A DNA stretch of 23,899 bases, taken from an uncultured Lachnospiraceae bacterium. GTDB lineage: Bacteria; Bacillota; Clostridia; Lachnospirales; Lachnospiraceae. The notes under the pieces are model-generated. The model was not told the DNA's origin. It did not search any database and saw only the letters and a program-made list of their open reading frames with translations. The DNA is taken from NCBI GenBank assembly GCA_937916415.1, contig CALGGH010000072.1:1-23899 (forward strand), written 5' to 3'. This document shows positions 13,673-21,621 of this stretch, piece after piece (the first letter of the stretch is position 1; every line of letters starts with the position of its first letter). The position numbers and the translations under genes are program-made.

Positions 13673-14937
13673 TATTCGAGATAATCCTTGAGCTTGCGGC
13701 TGCGGCTCGGATGACGCAGCTTCCTGAGTGCCTTGGCCTCTATCTGGCGGATCCTCTCACGGGTTACGTTGAATTCCTTGCCAACTTCCTCCAGCGTGCG
13801 CGCCCTGCCGTCGTCCAGGCCAAAACGCAGCCTGAGCACCTTTTGCTCCCTCTCGGTCAGGGTGCCGAGCACCTCCACGAGCTGCTCCTTCAGCAGCGTA
13901 AATGCCGCCGCGTCCGCGGGTACGGGCACGTTGTCGTCCTGTATGAAATCGCCGAGGTGGGAATCCTCCTCCTCGCCGATGGGAGTTTCCAGCGAAACGG
14001 GTTCCTGTGATATCTTCAGGATGTCCCTGACCCTCTCGACGGGCATGTCCATCTGCGCCGCGATCTCCTCTGGGGTAGGTTCCCTGCCGAGCTCCTGCAG
14101 CAGCTGACGGGACACGCGGATGAGCTTGTTGATTGTCTCAACCATGTGCACGGGTATTCGGATGGTCCTGGCCTGGTCGGCTATGGCCCTCGTGATGGCC
14201 TGCCTGATCCACCAGGTCGCATACGTCGAGAATTTGTATCCCTTGGTATAGTCAAACTTTTCAACCGCCTTGAGCAATCCCAGGTTGCCTTCCTGTATCA
14301 GGTCAAGGAAGAGCATGCCGCGTCCGACGTACCTCTTGGCGATGGACACGACCAGACGAAGGTTGGCTTCGGAGAGCTTGTTGCGCGCGGCCTCTCCCTC
14401 GGGACCGCCCTTTTCCATCTGCTTTGCCAGCTCGATCTCCTCATCGGCGGTAAGCAGCGGAACCTTGCCGATCTCCTTTAAATACATGCGGACGGGATCC
14501 TCGAGGCTCACGCCCTCAGGAATGAAGCCCTCGATGTTCTCGAGGTCCACGTCTTCCTCGTCGAGTTCCGGATCATCGTCAAGCTCCTCGATCGACTCGT
14601 CATCGGGTTCGGAATCATCAGCGTCGTTCATGCTCAGGATGTCGATCTCATGCTGGTTCAGCACGTCCATGACGTGTCCGAGCTGCTCGTCGTCGAGGTT
14701 GACCTCACTTAAGAAATCCACGACCTCGGTAAGCTCAAGCACGTTCTTTTTCTTTTTGCCCATCTCGATGAGCTCCTTGAGCTTCTCCTCAGCCTGCGCG
14801 GACAGCTCGATCCCGTCACCGATGCCGTCATCATTCAGTCCGGTTCCGTCATCATCGAGCATGTCGTCGTCCGTGAAGTCTTCAACGACGTCCATGATAT
14901 CTTCTTCAACTTCCGTTATTTTGCTTTTCTTTGACAT
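13672..14937 (-). CDS. rpoD: RNA polymerase sigma factor RpoD (sigma-A)
   Basis: The primary sigma factor. Domains in order: a short region 1.1-like segment (VLELTEVVDFLSEVNLDDEQ), a strongly acidic linker (about 104-138), region 1.2 (DPVRMYLKEIGKVPLLT), region 2 (NLRLVVSIAKRYVGRGMLFLDLIQEGNLGLLKAV and FSTYATWWIRQAI), region 3 (IRIPVHMVETINKL) and region 4 with the -35-binding helix (TLEEVGKEFNVTRERIRQIEAKALRKLRHPSR). Length 421 is usual for a Gram-positive sigma-A. The ATG has GAGGAA upstream. It lies 13 bp after dnaG. The sigma-A-like promoters noted elsewhere in the window suit this factor. Confidence 0.98.
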   Translation of the reverse strand: MSKKSKITEVEEDIMDVVEDFTDDDMLDDDGTGLNDDGIGDGIELSAQAEEKLKELIEMGKKKKNVLELTEVVDFLSEVNLDDEQLGHVMDVLNQHEIDILSMNDADDSEPDDESIEELDDDPELDEEDVDLENIEGFIPEGVSLEDPVRMYLKEIGKVPLLTADEEIELAKQMEKGGPEGEAARNKLSEANLRLVVSIAKRYVGRGMLFLDLIQEGNLGLLKAVEKFDYTKGYKFSTYATWWIRQAITRAIADQARTIRIPVHMVETINKLIRVSRQLLQELGREPTPEEIAAQMDMPVERVRDILKISQEPVSLETPIGEEEDSHLGDFIQDDNVPVPADAAAFTLLKEQLVEVLGTLTEREQKVLRLRFGLDDGRARTLEEVGKEFNVTRERIRQIEAKALRKLRHPSRSRKLKDYLE

Positions 14938-14950
14938 ATTCTTCCTCTTT

Positions 14951-16711
14951 CTATATTTTTATGGTTGCCCTTCTGAGTTCTTCCAGGGCCCTCTTGTCAT
15001 TTATGTTCCGCCGTATGGATTCCTCGTCTATGACGTCAGAATTGTTCCTGTCCTCCACCGCGGCCTTTTTGACCATGTATATGAGATCATGCAGTGCCAT
15101 GCCCATGTCGGCATCATCATCGATGACGAGCACCGTGTTAAACAGGCTGGCTGCCTTGCTCTGATCCTCCTGGTCGGTAAACGTGGATATGATGGCCGCG
15201 GGGTTGAGCCTGCCGCCCTCCATGTCCTTATACATCTGAGTGACGACCTCCCTGTATATCGGGTCCGAAAAGTCATCGGGCTCCACGTATTTTCTGACCG
15301 TGTCGAATATTGCGGGTTCGTCTGCCAGCCATGTGATCAGGTTCCTCTGGTTGCGGAGCACCGGATCGTCGTTTGAACCGTTCCTCATGCCGCTCCTGGG
15401 GTTTTCCCTGGGCCTGTACTCGCCCGTTTCCGCCTTTTTCCTGACTGCATTGGCCAGCTGTTCCCTGGGTATGGAATACCGTTCAGCCATGGCCGTCAGG
15501 TAATTCTCACGCCTGACCTCATCTTCAAAGACCAGCAGCCTGCCGGCCAGCGCATGCGTGAAGTCGGAGCGCGAGCCGGGATCCTTGATGTCGTAATCCC
15601 TCTCCATCATCCTTATCTCAAAAAAGAACCCGTCCTCGGCATCCTCTATCCTTTTTTCAAACTCCTCCCTGCCCAGGTTCTTGATGAATTCATCCGGATC
15701 CTTGTACGGCAGCATGTTGATGACCCTGACCGTCATGTCCATGTCCCTGAGTATCGAAATGGCCTTCAGCGCGGCTCCCGTGCCGGCACCGTCGGAGTCG
15801 TATGCCAGCAGAACCTTGCGCACGTAACGGTGGACCAGCGTCGCCTGTCCGGACGTAAAGGCCGTTCCCAGGCCTGCCACCGCGTTGCCAAACCCGGCCT
15901 GATGCATGGCGATCACGTCCATGTAGCCCTCGCAGAGGATGAAATAGTCCTTACGGGTGCTCCTCGCGAGGTTTAGGCCGTACAGGTTCCTGCCCTTGTC
16001 AAAGACGAGCGTCTCCCTGGTGTTCAGGTACTTGGGTTCTCCCTCTCCGAGTACCCTGCCGCCGAAGCCTATGACCCGGCCGCCTCCGTCCTGTATGGGA
16101 TACATCACCCTGTTCCAGAACCTGTCGTGCAGGCCATCTCGCTCGTCGAAATTAGCCAGGCCCGCGTCAGTGATCAGGCGGTCGTCATACCCCTTGGACC
16201 TAAGGTGCCGGACCAGTCCGTCACGCGTGACTCCCGCATATCCCAGTCCGAACCTGAGTATCGTCTCATCGGACAACTGTCTCTGCCGGAAATAATCCCT
16301 GCCGTTTATGCCCTGGGGCGACTTTAGCTGATACGCATAATAGATCGCCGCGGCCCTGTTGACCTCCAGCAGCTTCCTGCGAACATCGTCCCGGGACTTG
16401 CTTTCCGCAGAATACGCATTCTCCGGCAGCTCCACCCCCGCCCTGTCCGCCAGGGCCTGCAGGGCCTCGCGGAACGTCATGTTCTCGTATTCCTGCATGA
16501 AGGTGAACACGTTGCCGCCCTTCTGGCATCCGAAGCAATAATACATCTGCTTCGAGGGCGTCACGGAAAAGGAAGGCGTCTTTTCGTTATGAAAGGGGCA
16601 CAGCCCAAAATAGGCGCTTCCCTTCTTCTGAAGGTGCACGTAGCCGCCTATGACGTCCAATATGTCGTTTCTGGATCGTACTTCCTCGATTACCGAATTG
16701 AAATCTGCCAT
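14951..16711 (-). CDS. dnaG: DNA primase
   Basis: Synthesises RNA primers for DNA replication. The N-terminal zinc-binding domain has ligands C38, H41, C59 and C62 (CPFH and CFGC). The core includes the TOPRIM motifs: Glu261 in LCEGYMDVIAMHQAG and DSD at 305-307. A C-terminal helical domain for DnaB helicase contact follows. Length 586 is normal. The start ATG is 2 nt past the dgt stop without an independent Shine-Dalgarno, so translation is probably coupled. It forms the classic macromolecular-synthesis arrangement with rpoD. Confidence 0.98.
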   Translation of the reverse strand: MADFNSVIEEVRSRNDILDVIGGYVHLQKKGSAYFGLCPFHNEKTPSFSVTPSKQMYYCFGCQKGGNVFTFMQEYENMTFREALQALADRAGVELPENAYSAESKSRDDVRRKLLEVNRAAAIYYAYQLKSPQGINGRDYFRQRQLSDETILRFGLGYAGVTRDGLVRHLRSKGYDDRLITDAGLANFDERDGLHDRFWNRVMYPIQDGGGRVIGFGGRVLGEGEPKYLNTRETLVFDKGRNLYGLNLARSTRKDYFILCEGYMDVIAMHQAGFGNAVAGLGTAFTSGQATLVHRYVRKVLLAYDSDGAGTGAALKAISILRDMDMTVRVINMLPYKDPDEFIKNLGREEFEKRIEDAEDGFFFEIRMMERDYDIKDPGSRSDFTHALAGRLLVFEDEVRRENYLTAMAERYSIPREQLANAVRKKAETGEYRPRENPRSGMRNGSNDDPVLRNQRNLITWLADEPAIFDTVRKYVEPDDFSDPIYREVVTQMYKDMEGGRLNPAAIISTFTDQEDQSKAASLFNTVLVIDDDADMGMALHDLIYMVKKAAVEDRNNSDVIDEESIRRNINDKRALEELRRATIKI

Positions 16712-16713
16712 GT

Positions 16714-17718
16714 TCAGCCGTGCCAGGTCTTTGGCACGAAAATGTCTTCATATACGGCGGTTGCGTATCTGTCAGTCATTGACGAGACGTGATCGCACAC
16801 CACCTGTTCCGCCGATTCGCCCTTGTACATTATCTCCAGCAGGTACCTGGGCAGCAGCTCTGTGTGACTCAGGAAATAATCGTATAGCGTCTTGATCAGG
16901 TCCTCGGCCTTGTGTTCCTCCGCCTTGGCCACGGGATTGGTATAGACCCGCTCAAACATGAAGTGGCGCATGTCCATCATCACCTGGCCTATGGCGTCCG
17001 ACATGCGTATGTCGGCCGAATCCGTGCTGGTCGTCACTATGTCGTGTATGAAACAGTCCAGCCTCTGGTTGCAGGTATGTCCTATGACGTCGGTTATGCC
17101 CGGCGGTATGTCGTTTTCCGTCAGTATCCCTGCGCGCAGCGCGTCGTCGACGTCATGATGTATGTACGCCAGCTTGTCGGCCAGCCTCACGACCTTGCCC
17201 TCCGGCGTGGCCGGCGTAGAACTCATCTGGTGATTCAGTATGCCGTCCCTGACCTCCATCGTGAGGTTGAGCCCGCGTCCGTCCTTTTCCAGCACGTCCA
17301 CGGTGCGCACGGACTGGACGTTGTGCTTGAAGCCTATGGGACACACTTCGTTCAGTGCCCTCTCGCCCGCATGTCCGAAGGGCGTGTGCCCGAGGTCATG
17401 TCCGAGCGCGATGGCCTCCACCAGGTCATCATTGAGCCTGAGGGCCTTGGCTATGGTCCTCGCGGTCTGCGAAACCTCCAGCGTATGAGTCAGCCTCGTG
17501 CGGTAATGGTCGCCTTCAGGCGTCAAAAAGACCTGGGTCTTGTCCTTGAGCCTCCTGAACGACTTGGAATGAATGATCCTGTCCCTGTCCCTCTGAAAGA
17601 CCGTGCGGATGTCACATTCCTCCTCCTCGAGAAGCCTGCCGTGGCTGTCGCTGCTCAAGGTTGCGTATTTGCTTAAGGTTTCCTTTTCCTGTAGTTCCTG
17701 TCTCTCTCGTATGATCAT
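16714..17718 (-). CDS. dgt: dGTPase-like deoxyguanosinetriphosphate triphosphohydrolase (HD domain)
   Basis: A 334-residue HD-superfamily dNTP triphosphohydrolase. Hallmarks: RDRIIHSKSFRRLKDKTQVF, then the metal-binding H...HD...D set (RLTHTLEV, ALGHDLGHTPFGHAGE) and a downstream ADKLAYIHHD with the final Asp. Homologues hydrolyse dGTP or other dNTPs and help maintain nucleotide balance; substrate preference here cannot be read from sequence. It is the first gene of dgt-dnaG-rpoD-trmK-kinase. The ATG start has a weak ribosome site, but the N-terminus (MIIRERQELQEKETLSKYA) fits Clostridial members. Confidence 0.94.
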   Translation of the reverse strand: MIIRERQELQEKETLSKYATLSSDSHGRLLEEEECDIRTVFQRDRDRIIHSKSFRRLKDKTQVFLTPEGDHYRTRLTHTLEVSQTARTIAKALRLNDDLVEAIALGHDLGHTPFGHAGERALNEVCPIGFKHNVQSVRTVDVLEKDGRGLNLTMEVRDGILNHQMSSTPATPEGKVVRLADKLAYIHHDVDDALRAGILTENDIPPGITDVIGHTCNQRLDCFIHDIVTTSTDSADIRMSDAIGQVMMDMRHFMFERVYTNPVAKAEEHKAEDLIKTLYDYFLSHTELLPRYLLEIMYKGESAEQVVCDHVSSMTDRYATAVYEDIFVPKTWHG

Positions 17719-17784
17719 AATGCGTTCCGATTTTCATGCCAATTCGCCCTGACCGGCCGTACATTAGTCAGTGATGGCTTTTTG

Positions 17785-17811
17785 TGATCAAAAGAACCGT
17801 CCCCTTGATCT
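17785..17811 (+). repeat. GATC-ended 27-bp repeat, copy 7 (last base variant)
   Basis: Matches the repeat at 26 of 27 positions; the final A is T. It forms a same-orientation pair with the copy starting at 17822, at the tightest offset seen (37 bp). The pair lies upstream of dgt and downstream of trpS. Confidence 0.85.
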
Positions 17812-17821
17812 GCCCTTGATC

Positions 17822-17848
17822 TGATCAAAAGAACCGTCCCCTTGATCA
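17822..17848 (+). repeat. GATC-ended 27-bp repeat, copy 8
   Basis: Complete copy: TGATCAA, the 13-nt core, TTGATCA. It lies between the trpS 3' end and dgt. With copy 7 it shows that the family occurs as pairs in all of its intergenic locations in this window. Confidence 0.9.
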
Positions 17849-17856
17849 TGGACCGC

Positions 17857-17892
17857 AAACACAAGCCCACACCTATTATATTAAGCGTGGGC
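17857..17892 (-). terminator. Possible terminator after trpS
   Basis: On the minus strand, GCCCACGC and GTGTGGGC can form an 8-bp stem (one G-U pair) with a 12-nt loop, followed by TTGTGTTT. The tail is only partly T-rich, so efficiency is doubtful. The location, about 40 bp past the trpS stop and before the next promoterless gap, is what a terminator for the trpS transcription unit would need. An A/T-only hairpin lies between it and trpS. Confidence 0.45.
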
Positions 17893-17931
17893 CGGCAAAT
17901 TCCTTTTTTATTTTTCTAAAGAAAAAATAAA

Positions 17932-18939
17932 CTAAAGCTGATAAAAACCTATCTTCTTGTATACCTTGCGGAGCGTCTTGTCCGCTATGCAGGACGCCTT
18001 TTCGGCACCCCGTCTGTAGATGCCGTTCAGGTACTCCTTGTCCGCGATCAGCCTCTTTGCCTCCTCGCGGATGGGATTTAACGTCTCGACGACGGCCTCA
18101 CCCACGGCAGGCTTGAAGACACCGTAGCCCTGTCCCTCGAATTCCTTTTCGATCTCATCATAGCTCTTGCCGGTGATCGTCGAATAGATGGCCATAAGGT
18201 TGGCAACGCCGGGCTTGGCCTCGCGGTCATACCTGACGCACCTCTCCACGTCCGAATCGGTCACGGCCCTCTTGAACTTCTTCATGATCACGTCGGGCTC
18301 GTCCATCAGGAACACGCAGCCGTTCGGATCCGACTTGGACATCTTGGCCGTCGGTGCGGTCAGTCCGTAAATGCGTGCGCCCACCTTGGCTATGTAAGGC
18401 TCCGGCACGCGGAAAACCTCTCCGTAAATGTTGTTGAACCTCTCTGCAATGTCCCTGGTCAGCTCCACGTGCTGCTTCTGATCCTCGCCCACCGGCACGT
18501 AATGAGGCTGGTACAGCAATATGTCTGCCGCCATCAGCGAGGGATAGGTAAAGAGTCCCGCATTGACGTTGTCCTCGTGTTTCTCGGACTTGTCCTTGAA
18601 CTGAGTCATGCGGCTCAGTTCGCCGAACATCGTGTAGCAGTCCAGCACCCATCCAAGCTGCGCGTGCGCGGGCACGTGCGACTGCAGGAAGAGCGTGTTC
18701 TTCTCCGGATCAAGTCCGGACGCCACGTACAGGGCCAGCATCTCCATGGAACGCCTGCGCAGCTCCGCGGGATCCTGCCTGACCGTGATCGTGTGCATGT
18801 CCGCCATGAAATAATAGCATTCAAAGTCATTGACCCGGTCCGCCCAGTTCTTGATCGCTCCCAGATAGTTGCCCAGATGCAAGTCGCCGCTCGGCTGTAT
18901 GCCGGACAGCATTACTTTCTTTTCTTTTTCTTCACCCAT
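17932..18939 (-). CDS. trpS: Tryptophanyl-tRNA synthetase
   Basis: Class I aminoacyl-tRNA synthetase charging tRNA-Trp. Seen: the GIQPSGDLHLGNYLGA opening with the HIGH-equivalent HLGN at 21-24, MFGELSRMTQFKDKS, the PVGEDQKQHVELTRDIA stretch and KMSKS at 199-203. Length 335 is typical of bacterial TrpRS. The ATG has GGGAGA 7 nt upstream. Only 47 bp separate it from the gene before, so there is no room for a T-box leader immediately ahead; it probably relies on readthrough from upstream. Confidence 0.97.
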   Translation of the reverse strand: MGEEKEKKVMLSGIQPSGDLHLGNYLGAIKNWADRVNDFECYYFMADMHTITVRQDPAELRRRSMEMLALYVASGLDPEKNTLFLQSHVPAHAQLGWVLDCYTMFGELSRMTQFKDKSEKHEDNVNAGLFTYPSLMAADILLYQPHYVPVGEDQKQHVELTRDIAERFNNIYGEVFRVPEPYIAKVGARIYGLTAPTAKMSKSDPNGCVFLMDEPDVIMKKFKRAVTDSDVERCVRYDREAKPGVANLMAIYSTITGKSYDEIEKEFEGQGYGVFKPAVGEAVVETLNPIREEAKRLIADKEYLNGIYRRGAEKASCIADKTLRKVYKKIGFYQL

Positions 18940-18986
18940 GTCAAGTCTCCCGATATATATGCAGGAACGCCGACCAAAGCGTTTCC

Positions 18987-19304
18987 TCAGCCCTTCAGTC
19001 CCCTCGACTGCCTGTCCATGTCTTCCACGACTATGTCGTAGATCTCACCTAAGCTTCTGCAGTACTCCAGCACGAGCCAGGGCTCATTGGTGTGGAAATG
19101 CAGCTTGAGCGTGGCCTTTTCGCCGAATTCGTCCTCTCCGCTGTCTCCCGCAACCACCATTGAATCCCCCTTAAAGGTGTTGGTTATGTGATCACGGACC
19201 TCATCCACGAGGTCATCAGCCACGTCATCCACGTCCTCGCCGCCGGTAACGTATTTGTCCAGCAGAAGCTGCGTGTCATACCTAAATTCTATTACGTCTG
19301 CCAT
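18987..19304 (-). CDS. Small protein resembling a FakA/DAK-phosphatase-type domain
   Basis: A 105-residue protein. The segment LKLHFHTNEPWLVLEYCRSLGEIYDIVVEDMDRQS resembles the HVHTxxPGKVLEYALKxGELxxIKIxNMREQ region of YloV/FakA proteins (fatty-acid kinase subunit, DAK-phosphatase family). Proteins of this size are sometimes annotated as 'kinase to dihydroxyacetone kinase' in Lachnospiraceae. It lacks the N-terminal DhaL-like kinase domain, so it cannot be a whole kinase; a regulatory or binding role is a guess. AGGAGG lies 8 nt upstream of the ATG. It lies between an ABC permease (15 bp) and trpS. Confidence 0.7.
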   Translation of the reverse strand: MADVIEFRYDTQLLLDKYVTGGEDVDDVADDLVDEVRDHITNTFKGDSMVVAGDSGEDEFGEKATLKLHFHTNEPWLVLEYCRSLGEIYDIVVEDMDRQSRGLKG

Positions 19305-19319
19305 GTCTTCCTCCTTTTA

Positions 19320-20066
19320 TCAGAAATCCAGTTCCTTTTTCTCAAAAAGTGACGTGGTCACGATCAGGACCCCGCCAAAGTATATCACGAATCCCAATAT
19401 CAGCTTAATCACTGCCGATCCCACGGAGCCGAACAAAAAGTCCGCCAGCGCGCTGTCGGCAAGTCCCGCATAATGAAGTCTCTCAACGTGAAGCCTGCTG
19501 ATGCTGTCGTTCAGGCTGAACAGGATCGCCGAGTTCGGAACCAGCACGTAGAGCGTCACCAGCGAAATGATGCCAAGCGGCACGTTGTTGGTTATATACA
19601 GGATCATCGAAGCCAGGGCTATGTAGCCCACCGACTTATATAAGCTGATGAAAGCTGAACCGAACCATGCCGATGCCAGGGTGTCGTCAAACTGCATTCC
19701 CAGGGCCAGAAACTCCAGCGTGGCAAAAAGAGTCATGATCAGGTACATGACGCCAAGCACCAGCGTCACGTCCAGCAGCTTGGAAATGATGACCTTGGTA
19801 CGTGATATTCCCCTGCCTATGGCCATGACGAAGCACGAAGACTTAAAGTCATCGGCATATACGGCAAAGAAAATGACGATTCCCATGACGATTGAAAAAG
19901 TGTTGAGCTTCTCGATCATCTCCTTGACTCCCACGACCGGTTCCGGATACAGGGCATGCTTGGCCGCCAGATTGATGCAAAGGTACAGAAACATGCCAAG
20001 GAAAAACAGGATCACGGTTCTCTTCTTGAGTATTCTCCTGACGTCTGCTCGAATTAATTTTCTCAT
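19320..20066 (-). CDS. ABC-2-type transporter permease (second of tandem pair)
   Basis: A 248-residue integral membrane protein, with about six hydrophobic segments and a basic N-terminus (MRKLIRADVRRILKKR). It is a diverged copy of the permease just upstream: both share N-terminal RADxRRIL, VYADDFKSSCFVMAIGRGISRTKVIISKLLD versus VYADELRSGAWVVAIGRGMSRRKIVMAKFLD, and a C-terminal GRKELEL/EKKELDF ending. The start ATG overlaps the preceding stop (ATGA); the frame runs 39 codons further upstream, but that part lies inside the previous gene. Expected to form the membrane channel with its paralogue and the ATPase. The substrate is unknown. Confidence 0.85.
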   Translation of the reverse strand: MRKLIRADVRRILKKRTVILFFLGMFLYLCINLAAKHALYPEPVVGVKEMIEKLNTFSIVMGIVIFFAVYADDFKSSCFVMAIGRGISRTKVIISKLLDVTLVLGVMYLIMTLFATLEFLALGMQFDDTLASAWFGSAFISLYKSVGYIALASMILYITNNVPLGIISLVTLYVLVPNSAILFSLNDSISRLHVERLHYAGLADSALADFLFGSVGSAVIKLILGFVIYFGGVLIVTTSLFEKKELDF

Positions 20067-20785
20067 AGTTCCAGTTCCTTCCTGCCATACAAAGCCATGC
20101 TGATCAGGATGAAAGCGGCCACGTAAACGATCACGACCGCAAACTGCAGCACACAGCTCCTGCCTGCCGCAAAGTTGGCACATGCCTGATCGACCTGTCC
20201 GATGAATGACATGTCAAGCATCGGTATCCTGAACTGCTCCTGCACCCACCCCAGGGCCATTTCCGAAAAGGCCGTCGCGATTATTTCAACGATTATGCCG
20301 ACGGAAGCGTTCCACGTCAGGTATACGAAAACGGATGCAAAGCCCATGAAGCTGATCGCCTTGAGACATGATGCGACGTTCAGCAGCACCGCCCTTTCCA
20401 TCTGAAGGGCAGTCGGAGTGATCATGTGCCTGGCCATGCCGACCACGTCGAGGGCAAAAAAGAATGCATACAACAGAATGGTCAGGATGGTTCCGTCCAG
20501 GAACTTGGCCATGACGATCTTTCTTCTGGACATTCCCCTTCCGATGGCGACGACCCATGCGCCCGATCTCAATTCGTCCGCATATACGCTCATGAATACC
20601 GGGATTATCGCGAAATAGCTGATCATGTATTTGTAGGTGAACTGGTTTGCCTGATACATGTCCTCAAACCCATAGTCACCCTTCTGGGTATCTGAAATGC
20701 TTATCAGGAGATATATGGCGGGAAGCACGTAAAATCCGATCTTTAGCAGGATCCTCCTGATGTCGGCCCTTATCAGTCTTCTCAT
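20063..20785 (-). CDS. ABC-2-type transporter permease (first of tandem pair)
   Basis: A 240-residue membrane protein, with about six hydrophobic stretches, starting MRRLIRADIRRILLKIG. It overlaps the ATPase stop and the next permease start, each by an ATGA, so the three are translationally coupled. The arrangement of one ATPase with two small ABC-2 permeases is that of bacitracin/lantibiotic-type or unspecified exporters. No sensor kinase or regulator gene is adjacent in this window, so the trigger and substrate cannot be inferred. Confidence 0.85.
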   Translation of the reverse strand: MRRLIRADIRRILLKIGFYVLPAIYLLISISDTQKGDYGFEDMYQANQFTYKYMISYFAIIPVFMSVYADELRSGAWVVAIGRGMSRRKIVMAKFLDGTILTILLYAFFFALDVVGMARHMITPTALQMERAVLLNVASCLKAISFMGFASVFVYLTWNASVGIIVEIIATAFSEMALGWVQEQFRIPMLDMSFIGQVDQACANFAAGRSCVLQFAVVIVYVAAFILISMALYGRKELEL

Positions 20786-21603
20786 TCGGCACTTCCTCCA
20801 ACAAGTCTGAAATAGTAATCCTCCAGGGTGGACTTTTCGGCCATTTCCCTCGTTATCTTCACGCCGCCCTCGCCAAGCAGCTGCCTGGCCCGCTCAAGGT
20901 CGTCAACCTCTATCTCTATGACGGATTTCTTTTCATTGAGGTCATCCTGGGTGATCTCCTTCACCACGATTCCCTCATTGACTATGCCGAACCTGTCGGC
21001 GGTATGCTCAAGCTCTCCAAGGATATGTGATGACACGATCACGGTCATGCCGTATTCTTCCCTGAATCTCCTGACCATGTTCCTGACGTCCGCGATTCCC
21101 TGAGGATCAAGTCCGTTGGTGGGCTCGTCCAGTATCAGGATCTCGGGATTGCCCAGGATCGCGTTGGCTATGCCGAGACGCTGTCCCATGCCCAGCGAAA
21201 AAGTCCTGACGGGCTTCTTGACGTTCTGCAGTCCCACTATCTCCAGCACCCTGTCGATCTCTTCCCTGGCCTTCCTGCGCGGTATCCCCTTGACGGTGGC
21301 AAAGTACTTGAGGTTGTCCCTTGCGGAGAGATAATTAAAATACTTGGCTCCGACGAAAAAACCTATCTTGTTGCGGTTGGCATACAGTTCCTTCTTGGTA
21401 CGGCTGCCGGCTATCGACACGGTTCCGTCGGTGATCTCGGACAATCCCAGGATCATCTTGAATATCGTGGTCTTGCCCGCTCCGTTCCTGCCGACGAGAC
21501 CGTAGATGTCACCCTTGTTTACCTGCATGTTGACGCCCTTCAGGACGGCATGGCTTCCGTAATTTTTCTTTATGTCCTTAAGTTCTATGACTGCTTCACC
21601 CAT
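20782..21603 (-). CDS. ABC transporter ATP-binding protein
   Basis: A 273-residue ATPase powering the two downstream permeases. Walker A GRNGAGKT at 38-45, a signature written SLGMGQR at 136-142 (the SLGM variant usual in BcrA/NatA-type exporters), Walker B ILILDEPTNGLDP from 155, and H-loop His193 in SSHIL are all intact. A C-terminal extension of about 55 residues follows. AGGAGGATTAGCC precedes the ATG. It starts 18 bp after the M13 peptidase stop, so the peptidase and exporter are probably one transcript. Confidence 0.95.
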   Translation of the reverse strand: MGEAVIELKDIKKNYGSHAVLKGVNMQVNKGDIYGLVGRNGAGKTTIFKMILGLSEITDGTVSIAGSRTKKELYANRNKIGFFVGAKYFNYLSARDNLKYFATVKGIPRRKAREEIDRVLEIVGLQNVKKPVRTFSLGMGQRLGIANAILGNPEILILDEPTNGLDPQGIADVRNMVRRFREEYGMTVIVSSHILGELEHTADRFGIVNEGIVVKEITQDDLNEKKSVIEIEVDDLERARQLLGEGGVKITREMAEKSTLEDYYFRLVGGSAE

Positions 21604-21621
21604 GATGGCTAATCCTCCTGT

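Noticed and set aside
14270..15376. A 368-codon plus-strand frame, very Ser-rich
   Set aside because: It lies opposite rpoD and dnaG, both unmistakable, and its composition is that of a shadow frame of acidic codons.
18940..18986. T-box riboswitch ahead of trpS
   Set aside because: The gap is 47 bp, far too short, and no T-box sequence or terminator hairpin is visible.
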